A program made the position numbers and the translations under genes. This document shows, piece by piece, positions 7,781 through 18,000 of a stretch of 64,000 bases of DNA (positions are counted from its first letter, which is position 1; the number at the start of each line of letters is the position of its first letter). The stretch lies in NCBI RefSeq assembly GCF_044596045.1, contig NZ_CP138995.1, positions 3,348,001 to 3,412,000 of the forward strand. Direction: 5' to 3'. This DNA comes from Flagellimonas sp947499585 (GTDB lineage: Bacteria; Bacteroidota; Bacteroidia; Flavobacteriales; Flavobacteriaceae). Below the pieces are notes generated by a model that saw only the letters and a program-made list of their open reading frames with translations, did no database searches and had not been told where the DNA came from.

Positions 7781-9043
7781 ATGAACCAACTCCCTTTTAC
7801 TGAAGATACTGTCATCTTTGGCCTTCTCTGTCTCTGTCTAGGTTTTGTTTTTTATACGTCATCCATTAAAACCGGATTTTGGAAAAAATTCTATGGCATA
7901 GTGCCAACCGTACTTATGTGTTATTTGTTGCCTGCAATCTTGGCGAGCACAGGAATTATAAATGAGGAAGCGTCGCAAACATATTATATAGCCAGTAGGT
8001 ATCTTTTACCCGCAGCGCTTATCTTAATGACCCTAAGCATTGACTTAAAGGCGATAATAAATCTCGGATCCAAAGCTTTGATTATGTTTTTGACAGGAAC
8101 AGCAGGAATCATTATCGGTGGACCTTTAGCTATTTTAATCGTCTCTATTTTTTCTCCAGAAACCGTTGGAGGCAATGATTTTGATGCCGTTTGGAGAGGC
8201 CTTGCCACAATTGCAGGTAGTTGGATTGGCGGTGGAGCCAATCAAGCAGCCATGCTTGAAGTGTTTCAATACAACCAAGACAATTATGGCGGTATGGTTT
8301 TAATAGATATTGTGGTAGCAAATATCTGGATGGCCATTCTTTTATTGGGAATTGGGAAAACTGAAAAAATTGACAAATGGTTAAAAGCTGATTCCTCGTC
8401 TATTGAAAAATTAAAAGAGAAAGTATCTGCCTACACCGCAAAGATTGCCCGTGTAACGAGCCTACATGATTTCATGATGATGTTATTGTATGCTTTTGCA
8501 GGGGTTGGAATCGCCCATCTTTTGGGTCATCATTTTGCAGAATTTTTAGAAAATAATTTTGAGGTCATCAGAAATAAAGAAAAAATACTATCCTCATTAG
8601 GCTCTAAATTCCTTTGGATGGTTGTCTTTGCTACTGCAATTGGTATTGGTCTTTCCTTTACAAAAGCTAAAAATTATGAAGGGGCCGGAGCCAGTAAAAT
8701 TGGTAGTGTTTTTATCTATATTTTGGTGGCCACAATTGGTATGAAAATGGATTTGGGCAGAGTTCTAGAAAATCCTGGGTTAATAGCAATTGGTTTGGTT
8801 TGGATTTCCATTCATGCAGGACTTTTAATTCTAGTGGCTAAATTGATTAAGGCTCCATACTTTTTCTTAGCAGTAGGTAGCCAAGCCAATGTTGGTGGTG
8901 CTGCTTCTGCTCCCGTGGTGGCAGCAGAATTTCACCCTTCATTGACATCTGTGGGTATTCTTCTAGCTGTTTTTGGTTATGTAGTGGGCACAGCAGGAGC
9001 CTATTTATGTGCTTTATTGATGGAAGTAGCTTCTAAAGTTTAA
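7781..9043 (+). CDS. DUF819 family integral membrane protein
   Basis: A 420-aa, very hydrophobic protein with around ten or more predicted transmembrane segments. Signature stretches are IAGSWIGGGANQAAMLEVF in the first half and VGSQANVGGAASAPVVAAEF in the second, two Gly/Ala/Asn-rich re-entrant-like motifs characteristic of DUF819 (YjcL-like). The family is thought to be transporters with an inverted repeat, but no substrate is established. It is likely transcribed alone or with the lipoprotein gene that follows after 45 bases. Confidence 0.88.
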   Translation: MNQLPFTEDTVIFGLLCLCLGFVFYTSSIKTGFWKKFYGIVPTVLMCYLLPAILASTGIINEEASQTYYIASRYLLPAALILMTLSIDLKAIINLGSKALIMFLTGTAGIIIGGPLAILIVSIFSPETVGGNDFDAVWRGLATIAGSWIGGGANQAAMLEVFQYNQDNYGGMVLIDIVVANIWMAILLLGIGKTEKIDKWLKADSSSIEKLKEKVSAYTAKIARVTSLHDFMMMLLYAFAGVGIAHLLGHHFAEFLENNFEVIRNKEKILSSLGSKFLWMVVFATAIGIGLSFTKAKNYEGAGASKIGSVFIYILVATIGMKMDLGRVLENPGLIAIGLVWISIHAGLLILVAKLIKAPYFFLAVGSQANVGGAASAPVVAAEFHPSLTSVGILLAVFGYVVGTAGAYLCALLMEVASKV

Positions 9044-9088
9044 TTATTCCATAAGTTTATTGATATTTGCCCCGCTAAAATTTCAACA

Positions 9089-9781
9089 ATGAAGAGGATT
9101 TTATTCGTACTGACACTTGGTTTGATTATCATTTCTTGTCAAAAGAGTACAGAAAATACCATGACAGTTTCAGGAAACATTAAAGGATTAAAAAAAGGAA
9201 CCTTGTTCTTGCAACACTTTAATGATTCATCATTAGTGGTATTGGATTCACTTGAAATTCAAGGAGATGGAAGTTTTTCTTTTTCCCATGAAGTAGAAAG
9301 TCCAGAAATTTTTTATCTCTACCTAGATAAAGCCGATAACAATGATGTTAACGATCGTATTACTTTTTTTGGTGAACCTGGACAAATTACGATAAATACT
9401 TCTTGGAATACTTTTGAAACCAACGCTGAAGTCTTTGGTTCAAAAAGTCATGAAAAGCTTGCAGAATTCAAAGGAATGTTATCTAATTTCAATATTAAAG
9501 AGCTTGAGCTTTCACAACAAAGTTTTTTACCCGAGATTCAAGCAGATTCGTTGGCATTGGATTCAGTACAAAACCTGATATCTCGAAATATCTTGAAACG
9601 ATACAGATATACGCTGAATTTTGGTTTGAACAATAGTGATTCTTATGTTACCCCTTATGCTATGCTAATTGGAGCAAATGAAGCTAATCCAAAATATTTG
9701 GATTCGATATACAATTCCTTAACACCGGAAGTAGCCGCTTCTAAATACGGAAAAGATTTCAAAGAATATTTGAAAAAATAA
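9089..9781 (+). CDS. DUF4369 domain lipoprotein
   Basis: A 230-aa protein with a lipoprotein signal peptide (MKRILFVLTLGLIIISC, lipobox IISC, lipidated Cys 17). Residues about 25-115 (MTVSGNIKGLKKGTLFLQHF, LDSLEIQGDGSFSFSHEV) match the DUF4369 domain, which is often found at the N-terminus of Bacteroidota thiol-disulfide oxidoreductases. Here no thioredoxin domain follows; the C-terminus is an alpha-helical region of about 100 aa. It may be a stand-alone relative or a shortened form. The role is unknown. Confidence 0.85.
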   Translation: MKRILFVLTLGLIIISCQKSTENTMTVSGNIKGLKKGTLFLQHFNDSSLVVLDSLEIQGDGSFSFSHEVESPEIFYLYLDKADNNDVNDRITFFGEPGQITINTSWNTFETNAEVFGSKSHEKLAEFKGMLSNFNIKELELSQQSFLPEIQADSLALDSVQNLISRNILKRYRYTLNFGLNNSDSYVTPYAMLIGANEANPKYLDSIYNSLTPEVAASKYGKDFKEYLKK

Positions 9782-9785
9782 GGCA

Positions 9786-10058
9786 TTAACCAGCTAATTT
9801 GTTTAACTCTTCAACTAGTTCAGTAGCCTTTTCTTCTAGCTGCGACCGGATGTCTTTAAAGTGCGCTTTACTGTTATCGACTTCTTTTTGATGAATCTTA
9901 TCCATAAGTTCATCAAACACGGCAATAGCTCTATCAATGAGCACAGAACCTTCTTCTGAGTCTTTATTATTAGAACCTGCTTCCCATATGTAGACCGCTT
10001 CTATGATATCTCCTAAAACAAAATTGACATCTTTCTTTAAATCACGAATACTTGCCAT
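9786..10058 (-). CDS. conserved hypothetical alpha-helical protein (90 aa)
   Basis: A 90-aa, acidic, all-helical cytoplasmic protein (MASIRDLKKDVNFVLGDIIE, then YIWEAGSNNKDSEEGSVLID and an amphipathic C-terminal helix). I recognise it only as a small protein that recurs in Flavobacteriaceae; no function is known to me. It lies 24 bases after manA on the same strand, but a -7 element at 10072-10079 suggests it also has its own promoter. Confidence 0.75.
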   Translation of the reverse strand: MASIRDLKKDVNFVLGDIIEAVYIWEAGSNNKDSEEGSVLIDRAIAVFDELMDKIHQKEVDNSKAHFKDIRSQLEEKATELVEELNKLAG

Positions 10059-10071
10059 ACTACTGTTTTTT

Positions 10072-10079
10072 CAAATGTA
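10072..10079 (-). promoter_or_regulatory. -7 element for the 90-aa hypothetical gene
   Basis: The minus strand reads TACATTTG, 13 bases before the ATG at 10058, in the short gap between manA and this gene. Confidence 0.4.
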
Positions 10080-10082
10080 CTA

Positions 10083-11051
10083 TTAAATGGTTACTTCTAA
10101 AAGTTTAACCCCTTGGGTATTTATTTCTACCCTACTGCTTGAGGCGGCAACCAAAATGGTTTCACCTTTTTTAATCCTTGCACTACCCCAATCATTACCG
10201 ATTTCAGCTTCTCCTCCTACACACATATAAATGGTAAAAGAATCCCTTGACGAAATATCCTGATGCATGTCTGTACTTAACTCCAAAAAATTGGTTTTAA
10301 AGTAAGGGCAATCAACCATTGTGTTGATGGAATCCATCGTATCTGGATAATCAACCTTAAAATCATCTTTTCTGGAATAATCCATTGCATCAAGAGCCAA
10401 CTCTGTATGCAATTCTCTAAGGTTTCCGTTTTTGTCTTTTCTGTTGAAATCAAATACCCTGTACGTTACATCTGAGGTCTGTTGAATCTCTGCCAATAAC
10501 ACCCCCGCACCAATGGCATGGATTTTACCCGTATTTATAAAGAAAGTATCACCTTCAGAAACTTCCTCATAGTTCATCAGATCTAAGAGGGTGTTTTCTT
10601 CTAGACTTTTAACGTATTCTTCTTTTTCAACGCTTTTATCGAACCCTACAATTAGCTTGGCCCCAGGGTCTGCATCCATAACGTACCACATCTCAGTTTT
10701 CCCAAAAGAGTTATGTCTTTTCTTGGCCAATTCATCATTGGGGTGAAGCTGGATGGATAAATCTTGTTTGGCATCGATAAACTTTATAAGAATTGGAAAA
10801 TCATTTCCAAAACGGTCCACAACACTTTTACCCAATAAGCTTTGCCCCTCTTTCTGAATTAATTCCTGCAAAGAAGTTCCAGCTAAAATTCCATTTGAAA
10901 TTTCAGAAATATCCCCATCTACACCTGAGAGCTCCCAACTTTCTCCTGTAATGTCACTTTCAATAGGTTTTCCAAGTACATCTTTAAGTTTCGTTCCTCC
11001 CCAAAGACGTTCTTTAAGAATTGGTTTAAATTTAAAAGGGTATAGGTTCAT
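10083..11051 (-). CDS. manA: mannose-6-phosphate isomerase, class I
   Basis: A 322-aa cupin-fold, zinc-dependent enzyme that interconverts fructose 6-phosphate and mannose 6-phosphate, feeding GDP-mannose and surface glycan synthesis. Zinc-site and active-site stretches are visible: SIQLHPND (His of the QxH motif), KTEMWYV (Glu), and INTGKIHAIGAG followed by LLAEIQQTSDVTYRVFDFNR. At 322 aa it belongs to the short bacterial type I form. It starts 1 base after the PTPS gene ends, in an apparent idi-PTPS-manA operon. Confidence 0.92.
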   Translation of the reverse strand: MNLYPFKFKPILKERLWGGTKLKDVLGKPIESDITGESWELSGVDGDISEISNGILAGTSLQELIQKEGQSLLGKSVVDRFGNDFPILIKFIDAKQDLSIQLHPNDELAKKRHNSFGKTEMWYVMDADPGAKLIVGFDKSVEKEEYVKSLEENTLLDLMNYEEVSEGDTFFINTGKIHAIGAGVLLAEIQQTSDVTYRVFDFNRKDKNGNLRELHTELALDAMDYSRKDDFKVDYPDTMDSINTMVDCPYFKTNFLELSTDMHQDISSRDSFTIYMCVGGEAEIGNDWGSARIKKGETILVAASSSRVEINTQGVKLLEVTI

Positions 11052-11052
11052 T

Positions 11053-11463
11053 CTATCCTGAATAGGTTACAAAATTACGAGGTGTTTCATAAAGTACTAC
11101 CTCCAATTCTTTGGTTTTTTCAATATGAGGTCTAATCTTATTCCAGATTACTACCGCAATATTTTCAGCGGTAGGATTAAGGTCTTCAAACTCAGGAACA
11201 TCTTTATTTAGGTTTTTATGGTCCAGTGCCTCCTCAACATGTTCCTTAATTAAGTCCTTAAGCACTTTAAGGTCCATAACAAAGCCTGTCCGTTGATCAA
11301 TCTCTCCGGTAACACTTACAACAAGGTCATAATTGTGGCCATGATAATTTGGATTGTTGCATTTGCCAAAAACAGCATCGTTTTTCTCAAAACTCCAATC
11401 TGGTCTATATAACCTATGTGCCGCGTTAAAATTGGCTTTTCTGCTAACTTTTACCTTCATCAT
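11053..11463 (-). CDS. queD: 6-pyruvoyl-tetrahydropterin synthase / 6-carboxytetrahydropterin synthase family
   Basis: A 136-aa enzyme of the T-fold PTPS/QueD family. Zinc ligands are in FNAAHRLY and NYHGHNYDL; the catalytic Cys is in GKCNNPN; PTAENIAVVIWNKI and VVLYETPRNF are typical C-terminal motifs. QueD makes 6-carboxytetrahydropterin on the queuosine pathway, and PTPS makes the biopterin precursor. The sequence alone does not settle which, and the CNNPN form is shared by both. Its start codon overlaps the idi stop codon by 4 bases (ATGA), so it is translationally coupled. Confidence 0.85.
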   Translation of the reverse strand: MMKVKVSRKANFNAAHRLYRPDWSFEKNDAVFGKCNNPNYHGHNYDLVVSVTGEIDQRTGFVMDLKVLKDLIKEHVEEALDHKNLNKDVPEFEDLNPTAENIAVVIWNKIRPHIEKTKELEVVLYETPRNFVTYSG

Positions 11464-11990
11464 TTAGTACTGTTATCAGAGATATGATTATAAAACCGCT
11501 CAAAAATAATTTTGAACCAAGCTGTATACTCATCTGGATTCTTGGAAATATCTGTCCTAATATCTGAAGGGAGCATCCATTTCCAATCTTCTACTTCTGA
11601 ACGATTAATTGCTGGACCTCCATCATAGTATCCAATCATTACATGGTCCAATTCATGTTCTGTAAGGCCATTATCAAACGGTGCTTTGTAAATAAAAGAG
11701 AATAATTCTTTCAGTTCTGTTTTAAAACCCATTTCCTCTTGAAGGCGTCTTTTTCCTGCTTTAATATTGGTTTCTCCTTCTCTTTGATGACTGCAGCAGG
11801 TGTTTGTCCATAATAGAGGTGAATGGTATTTATCCTTAGCTCGCTGTTGCAGCATGGTCTCACCCTTATCATTCATAATAAAAACCGAAAAAGCCCTATG
11901 AAGCACAGCTTTCTCATGAGCTTCCATTTTAGGCATTAGGCCAATAGGTTCATCATTCTCATTGACCAATATCACATTTTCCTCTTTCAT
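11460..11990 (-). CDS. idi: isopentenyl-diphosphate delta-isomerase, type I
   Basis: A 176-aa Nudix-fold isomerase that interconverts isopentenyl and dimethylallyl diphosphate. Visible motifs are HRAFSVFIMND, LLWTNTCCSHQREGE (the catalytic Cys is in this TNTCCSH motif) and ELDHVMIG with the metal-binding acidic residues, then EVEDWKWM. It is first in the idi-PTPS-manA gene run. Type I IDI is metal-dependent and differs from the flavin-dependent type II enzyme. Confidence 0.93.
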   Translation of the reverse strand: MKEENVILVNENDEPIGLMPKMEAHEKAVLHRAFSVFIMNDKGETMLQQRAKDKYHSPLLWTNTCCSHQREGETNIKAGKRRLQEEMGFKTELKELFSFIYKAPFDNGLTEHELDHVMIGYYDGGPAINRSEVEDWKWMLPSDIRTDISKNPDEYTAWFKIIFERFYNHISDNSTK

Positions 11991-12061
11991 AAGGTAAAAA
12001 TATGACGTTTGTCAGGAAATACATGGATACAGGTTCTAAAATGTTTCTAAAACCTTTAACT

Positions 12062-13021
12062 CTAAAAGAAACGTGGAGATTTTAAATTGCTTAAATTCTT
12101 TATAAAATCATATCTAAGAATGACCTCAAAGGATCCATCATTAAAAGTAGCTGCACCCAAATCCGTGGTCTCACGGTCATAAGCAAGCCCAATAAACATT
12201 TCATCGGATATCCTAAAGCCAACAAGACCACTAAAAGCAGCATCCCAGCGATAGGCAACGCCTCCTATAAACTTTTCATTGAACATGAAATTCGCAGATA
12301 AATCTACTTGAAAAGGAGCTCCTTGAACTGCCTTAGTCAAAAGGGTCGGTTTAAATTTGAGGAAAGGATTCAAATCCCATACATACCCAGTTATAAAGTA
12401 TAAGTTTATCTGCTCCGTTGCAGTTGAAATTGATGATTCATCAAAATGGGTTGTTTCTAACAACCTTGGTACTGAAAGTCCGGTATAAAAACGTTCAGTA
12501 TGATAATAAATTCCGGCACCAATATTAGGAGAAAATTTATTTTGAATATCCTGCTGTGATTGCAATTGAGGGTCAATTTCAAATTCATCCAGCTCTGAAT
12601 ACCTAATATCCAACATGTGGGCGCTTGCTTTTAATCCAAAACTTAGCTTGGCATCAAATGATGTTTGAATAGTGTATGAAAAATCAACATCAAAATAAGT
12701 TTCAGAAGTAGGACCTATTTTATCATTTACAATGGAGATTCCCAAACCAACTCCTCTATATCCCATTGGAGTATGAAGATTAAGGGTTTGCGTCTCTGGA
12801 GCACCATCCAAACCTAGCCATTGATTACGGTATAAGGCCGCGATACTTAAATGACCTCTAGAACCTGCATAAGCTGGATTAACACTTACTGTATTGTACA
12901 TGTATTGTGTGTATTGTGCATCTTGTTGAGCATGAACAACACTTGCAAAGCACAATAACAGTGTAATTATTTGTAAGAGTGTATTTTTCTTTATTGAATT
13001 CTTATCCACAGTAATCTTCAC
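12062..13021 (-). CDS. PorP/SprF family type IX secretion membrane protein (module 2)
   Basis: A 319-aa protein with a signal peptide ending near VVHAQ, followed by QQDAQYTQYMYNTVSVNPAY AGSRG, the standard opening of the PorP/SprF family, and many amphipathic beta strands ending in ILRYDF. PorP/SprF proteins are outer-membrane barrels of Bacteroidota. SprF of Flavobacterium johnsoniae is needed for secretion of its neighbour SprB, an adhesin with a CHU_C sorting domain. Here the gene lies 1 base after the 673-aa CHU_C protein gene, so the two are probably a secretion pair. The signal peptide N-terminus is long (about 31 aa) and the start could be slightly downstream. Confidence 0.92.
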   Translation of the reverse strand: MKITVDKNSIKKNTLLQIITLLLCFASVVHAQQDAQYTQYMYNTVSVNPAYAGSRGHLSIAALYRNQWLGLDGAPETQTLNLHTPMGYRGVGLGISIVNDKIGPTSETYFDVDFSYTIQTSFDAKLSFGLKASAHMLDIRYSELDEFEIDPQLQSQQDIQNKFSPNIGAGIYYHTERFYTGLSVPRLLETTHFDESSISTATEQINLYFITGYVWDLNPFLKFKPTLLTKAVQGAPFQVDLSANFMFNEKFIGGVAYRWDAAFSGLVGFRISDEMFIGLAYDRETTDLGAATFNDGSFEVILRYDFIKNLSNLKSPRFF

Positions 13022-13022
13022 T

Positions 13023-15044
13023 TTATCTATTAATGTATAGGTAACCTGAGAGCTGTTTCATATTCCCATTGAGATCTTCATAATCTATAATATAGAAATA
13101 CGTACCTACAGGAAGTTTGTTGTCCTGATCAACAGTCACCCGTCCTTCCGAAGTGCCATCAAAGACATTTCCGGTTGTGTTGTATGCTTTGGTTACGTAG
13201 ACCAGCACACCCCATCTGTTGTAAATTTTTACTGTATTGTTTGGATAATCTTCTAAATTATTAATAGTTAATACATCATGTATTCCATCTCCATTTGGAG
13301 TAATAACGTTAATTACGTCAACTTCGTCTACTTGGCTTTGATCTAAATCCGAATCCAAATAGTTTGGAAACCCATCTCCATCTGAATCATCATTAGCATA
13401 GTTTCCATCCAAATCCAAATCTTCATCTATAGTTTCGATACCATCATCATCATCATCTGTATCTCGGTAATTCGGAACGTCATCAGAATCCGTATCAATT
13501 AAATCAATGGTTGGGTCATTTATTTCATCATTAACATCTAAGTCAATTACCGTACTTCCTTCAAAACCGTCGTCAAGACCATCATTATCTTTATCTGAAC
13601 CAATAAATGTTACATCTGCAATACCATCTTGATCTTGATCATTACCTTCTATACTATCTGGTACGTTGTCATTATCACTATCATCATCTACATAATCTGG
13701 AATTGCATCTCCATCTGTATCTACCGGAATCAATCCTACATTCCCACCATTTTCATAAGCATCATCTAAACCATTATCATTGGCATCCAATAAACTAGGA
13801 GCTATATAGTCTATTGTTATCTGTGCTTCAATATTATCAGGAATTCCATCATCATCGCTATCAATATCTAGGTAATCTGGAATAGTATCTCCATCTGTAT
13901 CAGTTGGGTTTGTTGATGGATCATTATCGTTATCAGAATTTAAATCTTCAAAACTGTCTACAATTCCATCATTATCGCTATCTAAGTTAATTCCGGGAGG
14001 ATTCACCAATATGGTAACTGTTGCGGTGCTACAATTTCCAGATCCGTCGCATATTGTATAATCAAAAGTGTCAGGGCCCAGATAACCTGGATTTGGAGTA
14101 TAGGTTATAAAATCATCTGATGGATTACCCAGAGTAGCATTTTCACTAATGAAAATGGTTCCGCTGGAAGGTGTTGTAGCTGTCAAGGTACCTGTAGTAG
14201 GCAAATCGTTATCATTTGCCAAAATATCAATATCAACAGCAATATCTTGCTCCGTTGTAACGGAATCATCAAAAGCATCCACAATAGGAAGAACATCTAC
14301 AGTGACCGTTGCAGTACTGCAAGCTCCAGTAGTGTTACATACAGTATAATCAAATGTATCGGTCCCGTTGAAATTGGGGTCTGGTGTATAGGTTACAATA
14401 TCATCAGTTGGGTCATTTGGTGTTCCATTGCTGTTTATGGTAGTAGTACCATTTGATGGATTTGTAGTTGTAAGGTTTCCGGTTGTGGTTACATCTGAAT
14501 CATTGGCAAACACAGGAACAACAACAGAATCATCTTCATCTACAGTTACCAAATCATCAACCAAAGTTCCAGCTTGACTCATACAAACTACAGTAAAACG
14601 AGGTAGTTCGCTGGTATTGCCTGCTTTTGAAATTGTTGCTGTATAGCGCATCACTGTTGGTGTGCTAGTTACAGTAGGTTGGGTTTGATCTCCTGTAACT
14701 GGAGGACTCCAACTCACGGTTGCCCCAGTTGGAATACTTGCTGTAATATCTAAAGTCACTTCATTATCAGGAGCAACGCAATCAGTCAAGATAAAGTATC
14801 CCGTTGCATTGGAACCACAAAGGGTTCCATCATAAGTTGCAAAATATACTCCTGGTTGTGTAGCTTCATAAAAGGAAGCCGTACTTAAAACAGTTCCTAA
14901 ATCTGAAGCCTCGTACCATTGGTAATTACTCTCATCGCCACTATTAGGTGCTTGAAGTAAGAATTGTGCATTTAGAAAGCTCATCCCAAAAATAAAGACG
15001 AATAATCCAATGAATAAAGACTTATTTAATTTTATTGATTTCAA
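13023..15044 (-). CDS. T9SS-secreted CHU_C protein with cadherin-like and TSP3 repeats (673 aa)
   Basis: A secreted protein. After a signal peptide (about 1-26, ending FLNAQ) come an Ig-like region (to about 150), two cadherin-like repeats (about 165-345: VTVDEDDSVVVPVFANDSD, then TVTVDVLPIVDAFDDSVTTE), a stretch of thrombospondin type-3 calcium-binding motifs of the DSDNDGIVDSFED and DTDGDTIPDYLDIDSDDDG kind (about 350-580), and a C-terminal CHU_C (gliding motility-associated, TIGR04131) sorting domain: NVITPNGDGIHDVLTI, VKIYNRWGVLVY, LPVGTYFYIIDYED, LSGYLYINR. CHU_C is the type B T9SS signal. It lies 22 bases after the giant repeat gene and 1 base before the SprF-like gene, in one operon. 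Confidence 0.92.
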   Translation of the reverse strand: MKSIKLNKSLFIGLFVFIFGMSFLNAQFLLQAPNSGDESNYQWYEASDLGTVLSTASFYEATQPGVYFATYDGTLCGSNATGYFILTDCVAPDNEVTLDITASIPTGATVSWSPPVTGDQTQPTVTSTPTVMRYTATISKAGNTSELPRFTVVCMSQAGTLVDDLVTVDEDDSVVVPVFANDSDVTTTGNLTTTNPSNGTTTINSNGTPNDPTDDIVTYTPDPNFNGTDTFDYTVCNTTGACSTATVTVDVLPIVDAFDDSVTTEQDIAVDIDILANDNDLPTTGTLTATTPSSGTIFISENATLGNPSDDFITYTPNPGYLGPDTFDYTICDGSGNCSTATVTILVNPPGINLDSDNDGIVDSFEDLNSDNDNDPSTNPTDTDGDTIPDYLDIDSDDDGIPDNIEAQITIDYIAPSLLDANDNGLDDAYENGGNVGLIPVDTDGDAIPDYVDDDSDNDNVPDSIEGNDQDQDGIADVTFIGSDKDNDGLDDGFEGSTVIDLDVNDEINDPTIDLIDTDSDDVPNYRDTDDDDDGIETIDEDLDLDGNYANDDSDGDGFPNYLDSDLDQSQVDEVDVINVITPNGDGIHDVLTINNLEDYPNNTVKIYNRWGVLVYVTKAYNTTGNVFDGTSEGRVTVDQDNKLPVGTYFYIIDYEDLNGNMKQLSGYLYINR

Positions 15045-15066
15045 ATTTCCTATTTAGTCTTCATTA

Positions 15067-18000
15067 TTATTTTACAACAAACACCACATTGATCAATGAA
15101 TTGTAGTCTGCTGGCGCTCCAATAATATCATACTCCATTAAACCATCGGCATCAATTTCTACATTATCAAAAACTAAAGTGTCAAAAAATGTAACATAGT
15201 AATACAATTCATCAGATGCATAGGTTGGTATAGCTGCTGGTGCTTCATCTGGCCCTCCATCATCGCTTATCACCATAGGAGATCCATATTGGGCAGTATA
15301 TTGAGCATACAAATCAACAGTCTGATTTAAAATAGGAGTTCCCGAATATGCAGAAACATCAATTGATATGGATGGCGGATAAAAAATCCTTGCCGCTTTA
15401 ATTGCTGGTATTACTGGTGCTACGTCTTGCAATACTTGTTCTACAGTAGTATAATCATCTACTGTATCCCCGTCAATATCTATGGGTGTAACCAAATTAA
15501 CTTCTCCAGCGGTCTGGTCATCATCATTGGCATCATCCACCCATGAATATACACCACTTCCATTTGTTGATAACAGTTGTCCACTTGTACCACCGGTTGG
15601 AAGTTCTATTTCATTATTAGGGTCGGCATCCGCATCGTCGGTGTCAAGGGCAGCAAGCTCCGCGTCGGTGGCGAAGGTACCGTCAAGGTCGACTCCGGTC
15701 GCTCCCGCAGCGGCGTTCGTAAGCTCTAGGGTCGTGCCCGATAAGGCCACGTCCGATAGTTCGTTCGTCGGGTCGGCATCCGCATCGTCGGTGTCAAGGG
15801 CGGCAAGCTCCGCGTCAGTGGCAAAGGTTCCGTCAAGGTCAACACCCGTGGCACCCGCAGCGGCGTTCGTAAGCTCTAGGGTCGTGCCACTAAGGGCCAC
15901 GTCAGATAGTTCGTTCGTCGGGTCGGCATCCGCATCGTCGGTGTCAAGGGCAGCAAGCTCCGCGTCGGTGGCGAAGGTACCGTCAAGGTCGACTCCGGTC
16001 GCTCCCGCAGCGGCGTTCGTAAGCTCTAGGGTCGTGCCCGATAAGGCCACGTCCGATAGTTCGTTCGTCGGGTCGGCATCCGCATCGTCGGTGTCAAGGG
16101 CGGCAAGCTCCGCGTCAGTGGCAAAGGTTCCGTCAAGGTCAACACCCGTGGCACCCGCAGCGGCGTTCGTAAGCTCTAGGGTCGTGCCACTAAGGGCCAC
16201 GTCAGATAGTTCGTTCGTCGGGTCGGCATCCGCATCGTCGGTGTCAAGGGCAGCAAGCTCCGCGTCGGTGGCGAAGGTACCGTCAAGGTCGACTCCGGTC
16301 GCTCCCGCAGCGGCGTTCGTAAGTTCAAGGGTCGTGCCCGATAAGGCCACGTCCGATAGTTCGTTCGTCGGGTCGGCATCCGCATCGTCAGTGTCAAGGG
16401 CAGCAAGCTCCGCATCGGTGGCGAAGGTACCGTCAAGGTCAACACCGGTCGCTCCCGCAGCGGCGTTCGTAAGCTCTAGGGTCGTGCCCGATAAGGCCAC
16501 GTCCGATAGTTCGTTCGTCGGGTCGGCATCCGCATCGTCGGTGTCAAGGGCGGCAAGCTCCGCATCGGTGGCGAAGGTACCGTCAAGGTCAACACCGGTC
16601 GCTCCCGCAGCGGCGTTCGTAAGCTCCAAGGTCGTGCCCGATAAGGCCACGTCCGATAGTTCGTTCGTCGGGTCGGCATCCGCATCGTCAGTGTCAAGGG
16701 CGGCAAGCTCCGCGTCGGTGGCGAAGGTACCATCAAGGTCGACTCCGGTCGCTCCCGCAGCGGCGTTCGTAAGTTCAAGGGTCGTGCCCGATAAGGCCAC
16801 GTCAGATAGTTCGTTCGTCGGGTCCGCATCCGCATCGTCGGTGTCAAGGGCAGCAAGCTCCGCGTCCGTGGCGAAGGTTCCGTCAAGGTCAACACCGGTC
16901 GCTCCCGCAGCGGCGTTCGTAAGTTCAAGGGTCGTGCCCGATAAGGCTACGTCAGATAGTTCGTTCGTCGGGTCGGCATCCGCATCGTCAGTGTCAAGGG
17001 CAGCAAGCTCCGCGTCAGTGGCGAAGGTTCCGTCCAGGTCAACACCCGTGGCTCCCGCAGCGGCGTTCGTAAGTTCCAAGGTCGTGCCACTAAGGGCTAC
17101 ATCAGATAGTTCGTTCGTCGGGTCCGCATCCGCATCGTCAGTGTCAAGGGCAGCTAGTTCCGCATCAGTGGCGAAGGTTCCGTCCAGGTCAACACCAGTG
17201 GCTCCCGCAGCGGCGTTCGTAAGTTCCAAGGTCGTGCCACTAAGGGCTACGTCAGATAGTTCGTTCGTGGGGTCCGCATCCGCATCGTCAGTGTCAAGGG
17301 CGGCAAGCTCCGCATCGGTGGCGAAGGTTCCGTCCAGGTCGACTCCGGTCGCTCCCGCAGCAGCGTTCGTAAGCTCCAAGGTCGTGCCACTAAGGGCCAC
17401 GTCAGATAGTTCGTTCGTGGGGTCCGCATCCGCATCGTCGGTGTCAAGGGCGGCAAGCTCCGCATCGGTGGCGAAGGTTCCGTCAAGGTCAACACCAGTG
17501 GCGCCCGCAGCAGCATTCGTAAGCTCAAGGGTCGTGCCACTAAGGGCTACATCAGATAGTTCGTTCGTCGGGTCGGCATCCGCATCGTCCGTATCCAAGG
17601 CCGCAAGTTCCGCGTCGGTGGCGAAGGTTCCGTCAAGGTCAACACCAGTGGCGCCCGCAGCGGCGTTCGTAAGCTCAAGGGTCGTGCCCGATAAAGCAAC
17701 ATCGGATAGTTCGTTCGTCGGGTCGGCATCCGCATCGTCAGTGTCAAGGGCGGCAAGCTCCGCATCGGTGGCGAAGGTTCCGTCAAGGTCAACACCCGTG
17801 GCACCCGCAGCAGCATTCGTAAGCTCAAGGGTCGTGCCACTAAGGGCTACATCAGATAGTTCGTTCGTGGGGTCGGCATCCGCATCGTCAGTGTCAAGGG
17901 CGGCAAGCTCCGCATCGGTGGCGAAGGTTCCGTCCAGGTCGACTCCGGTCGCTCCCGCAGCGGCGTTCGTAAGCTCCAAGGTCGTGCCCGATAAGGCTAC

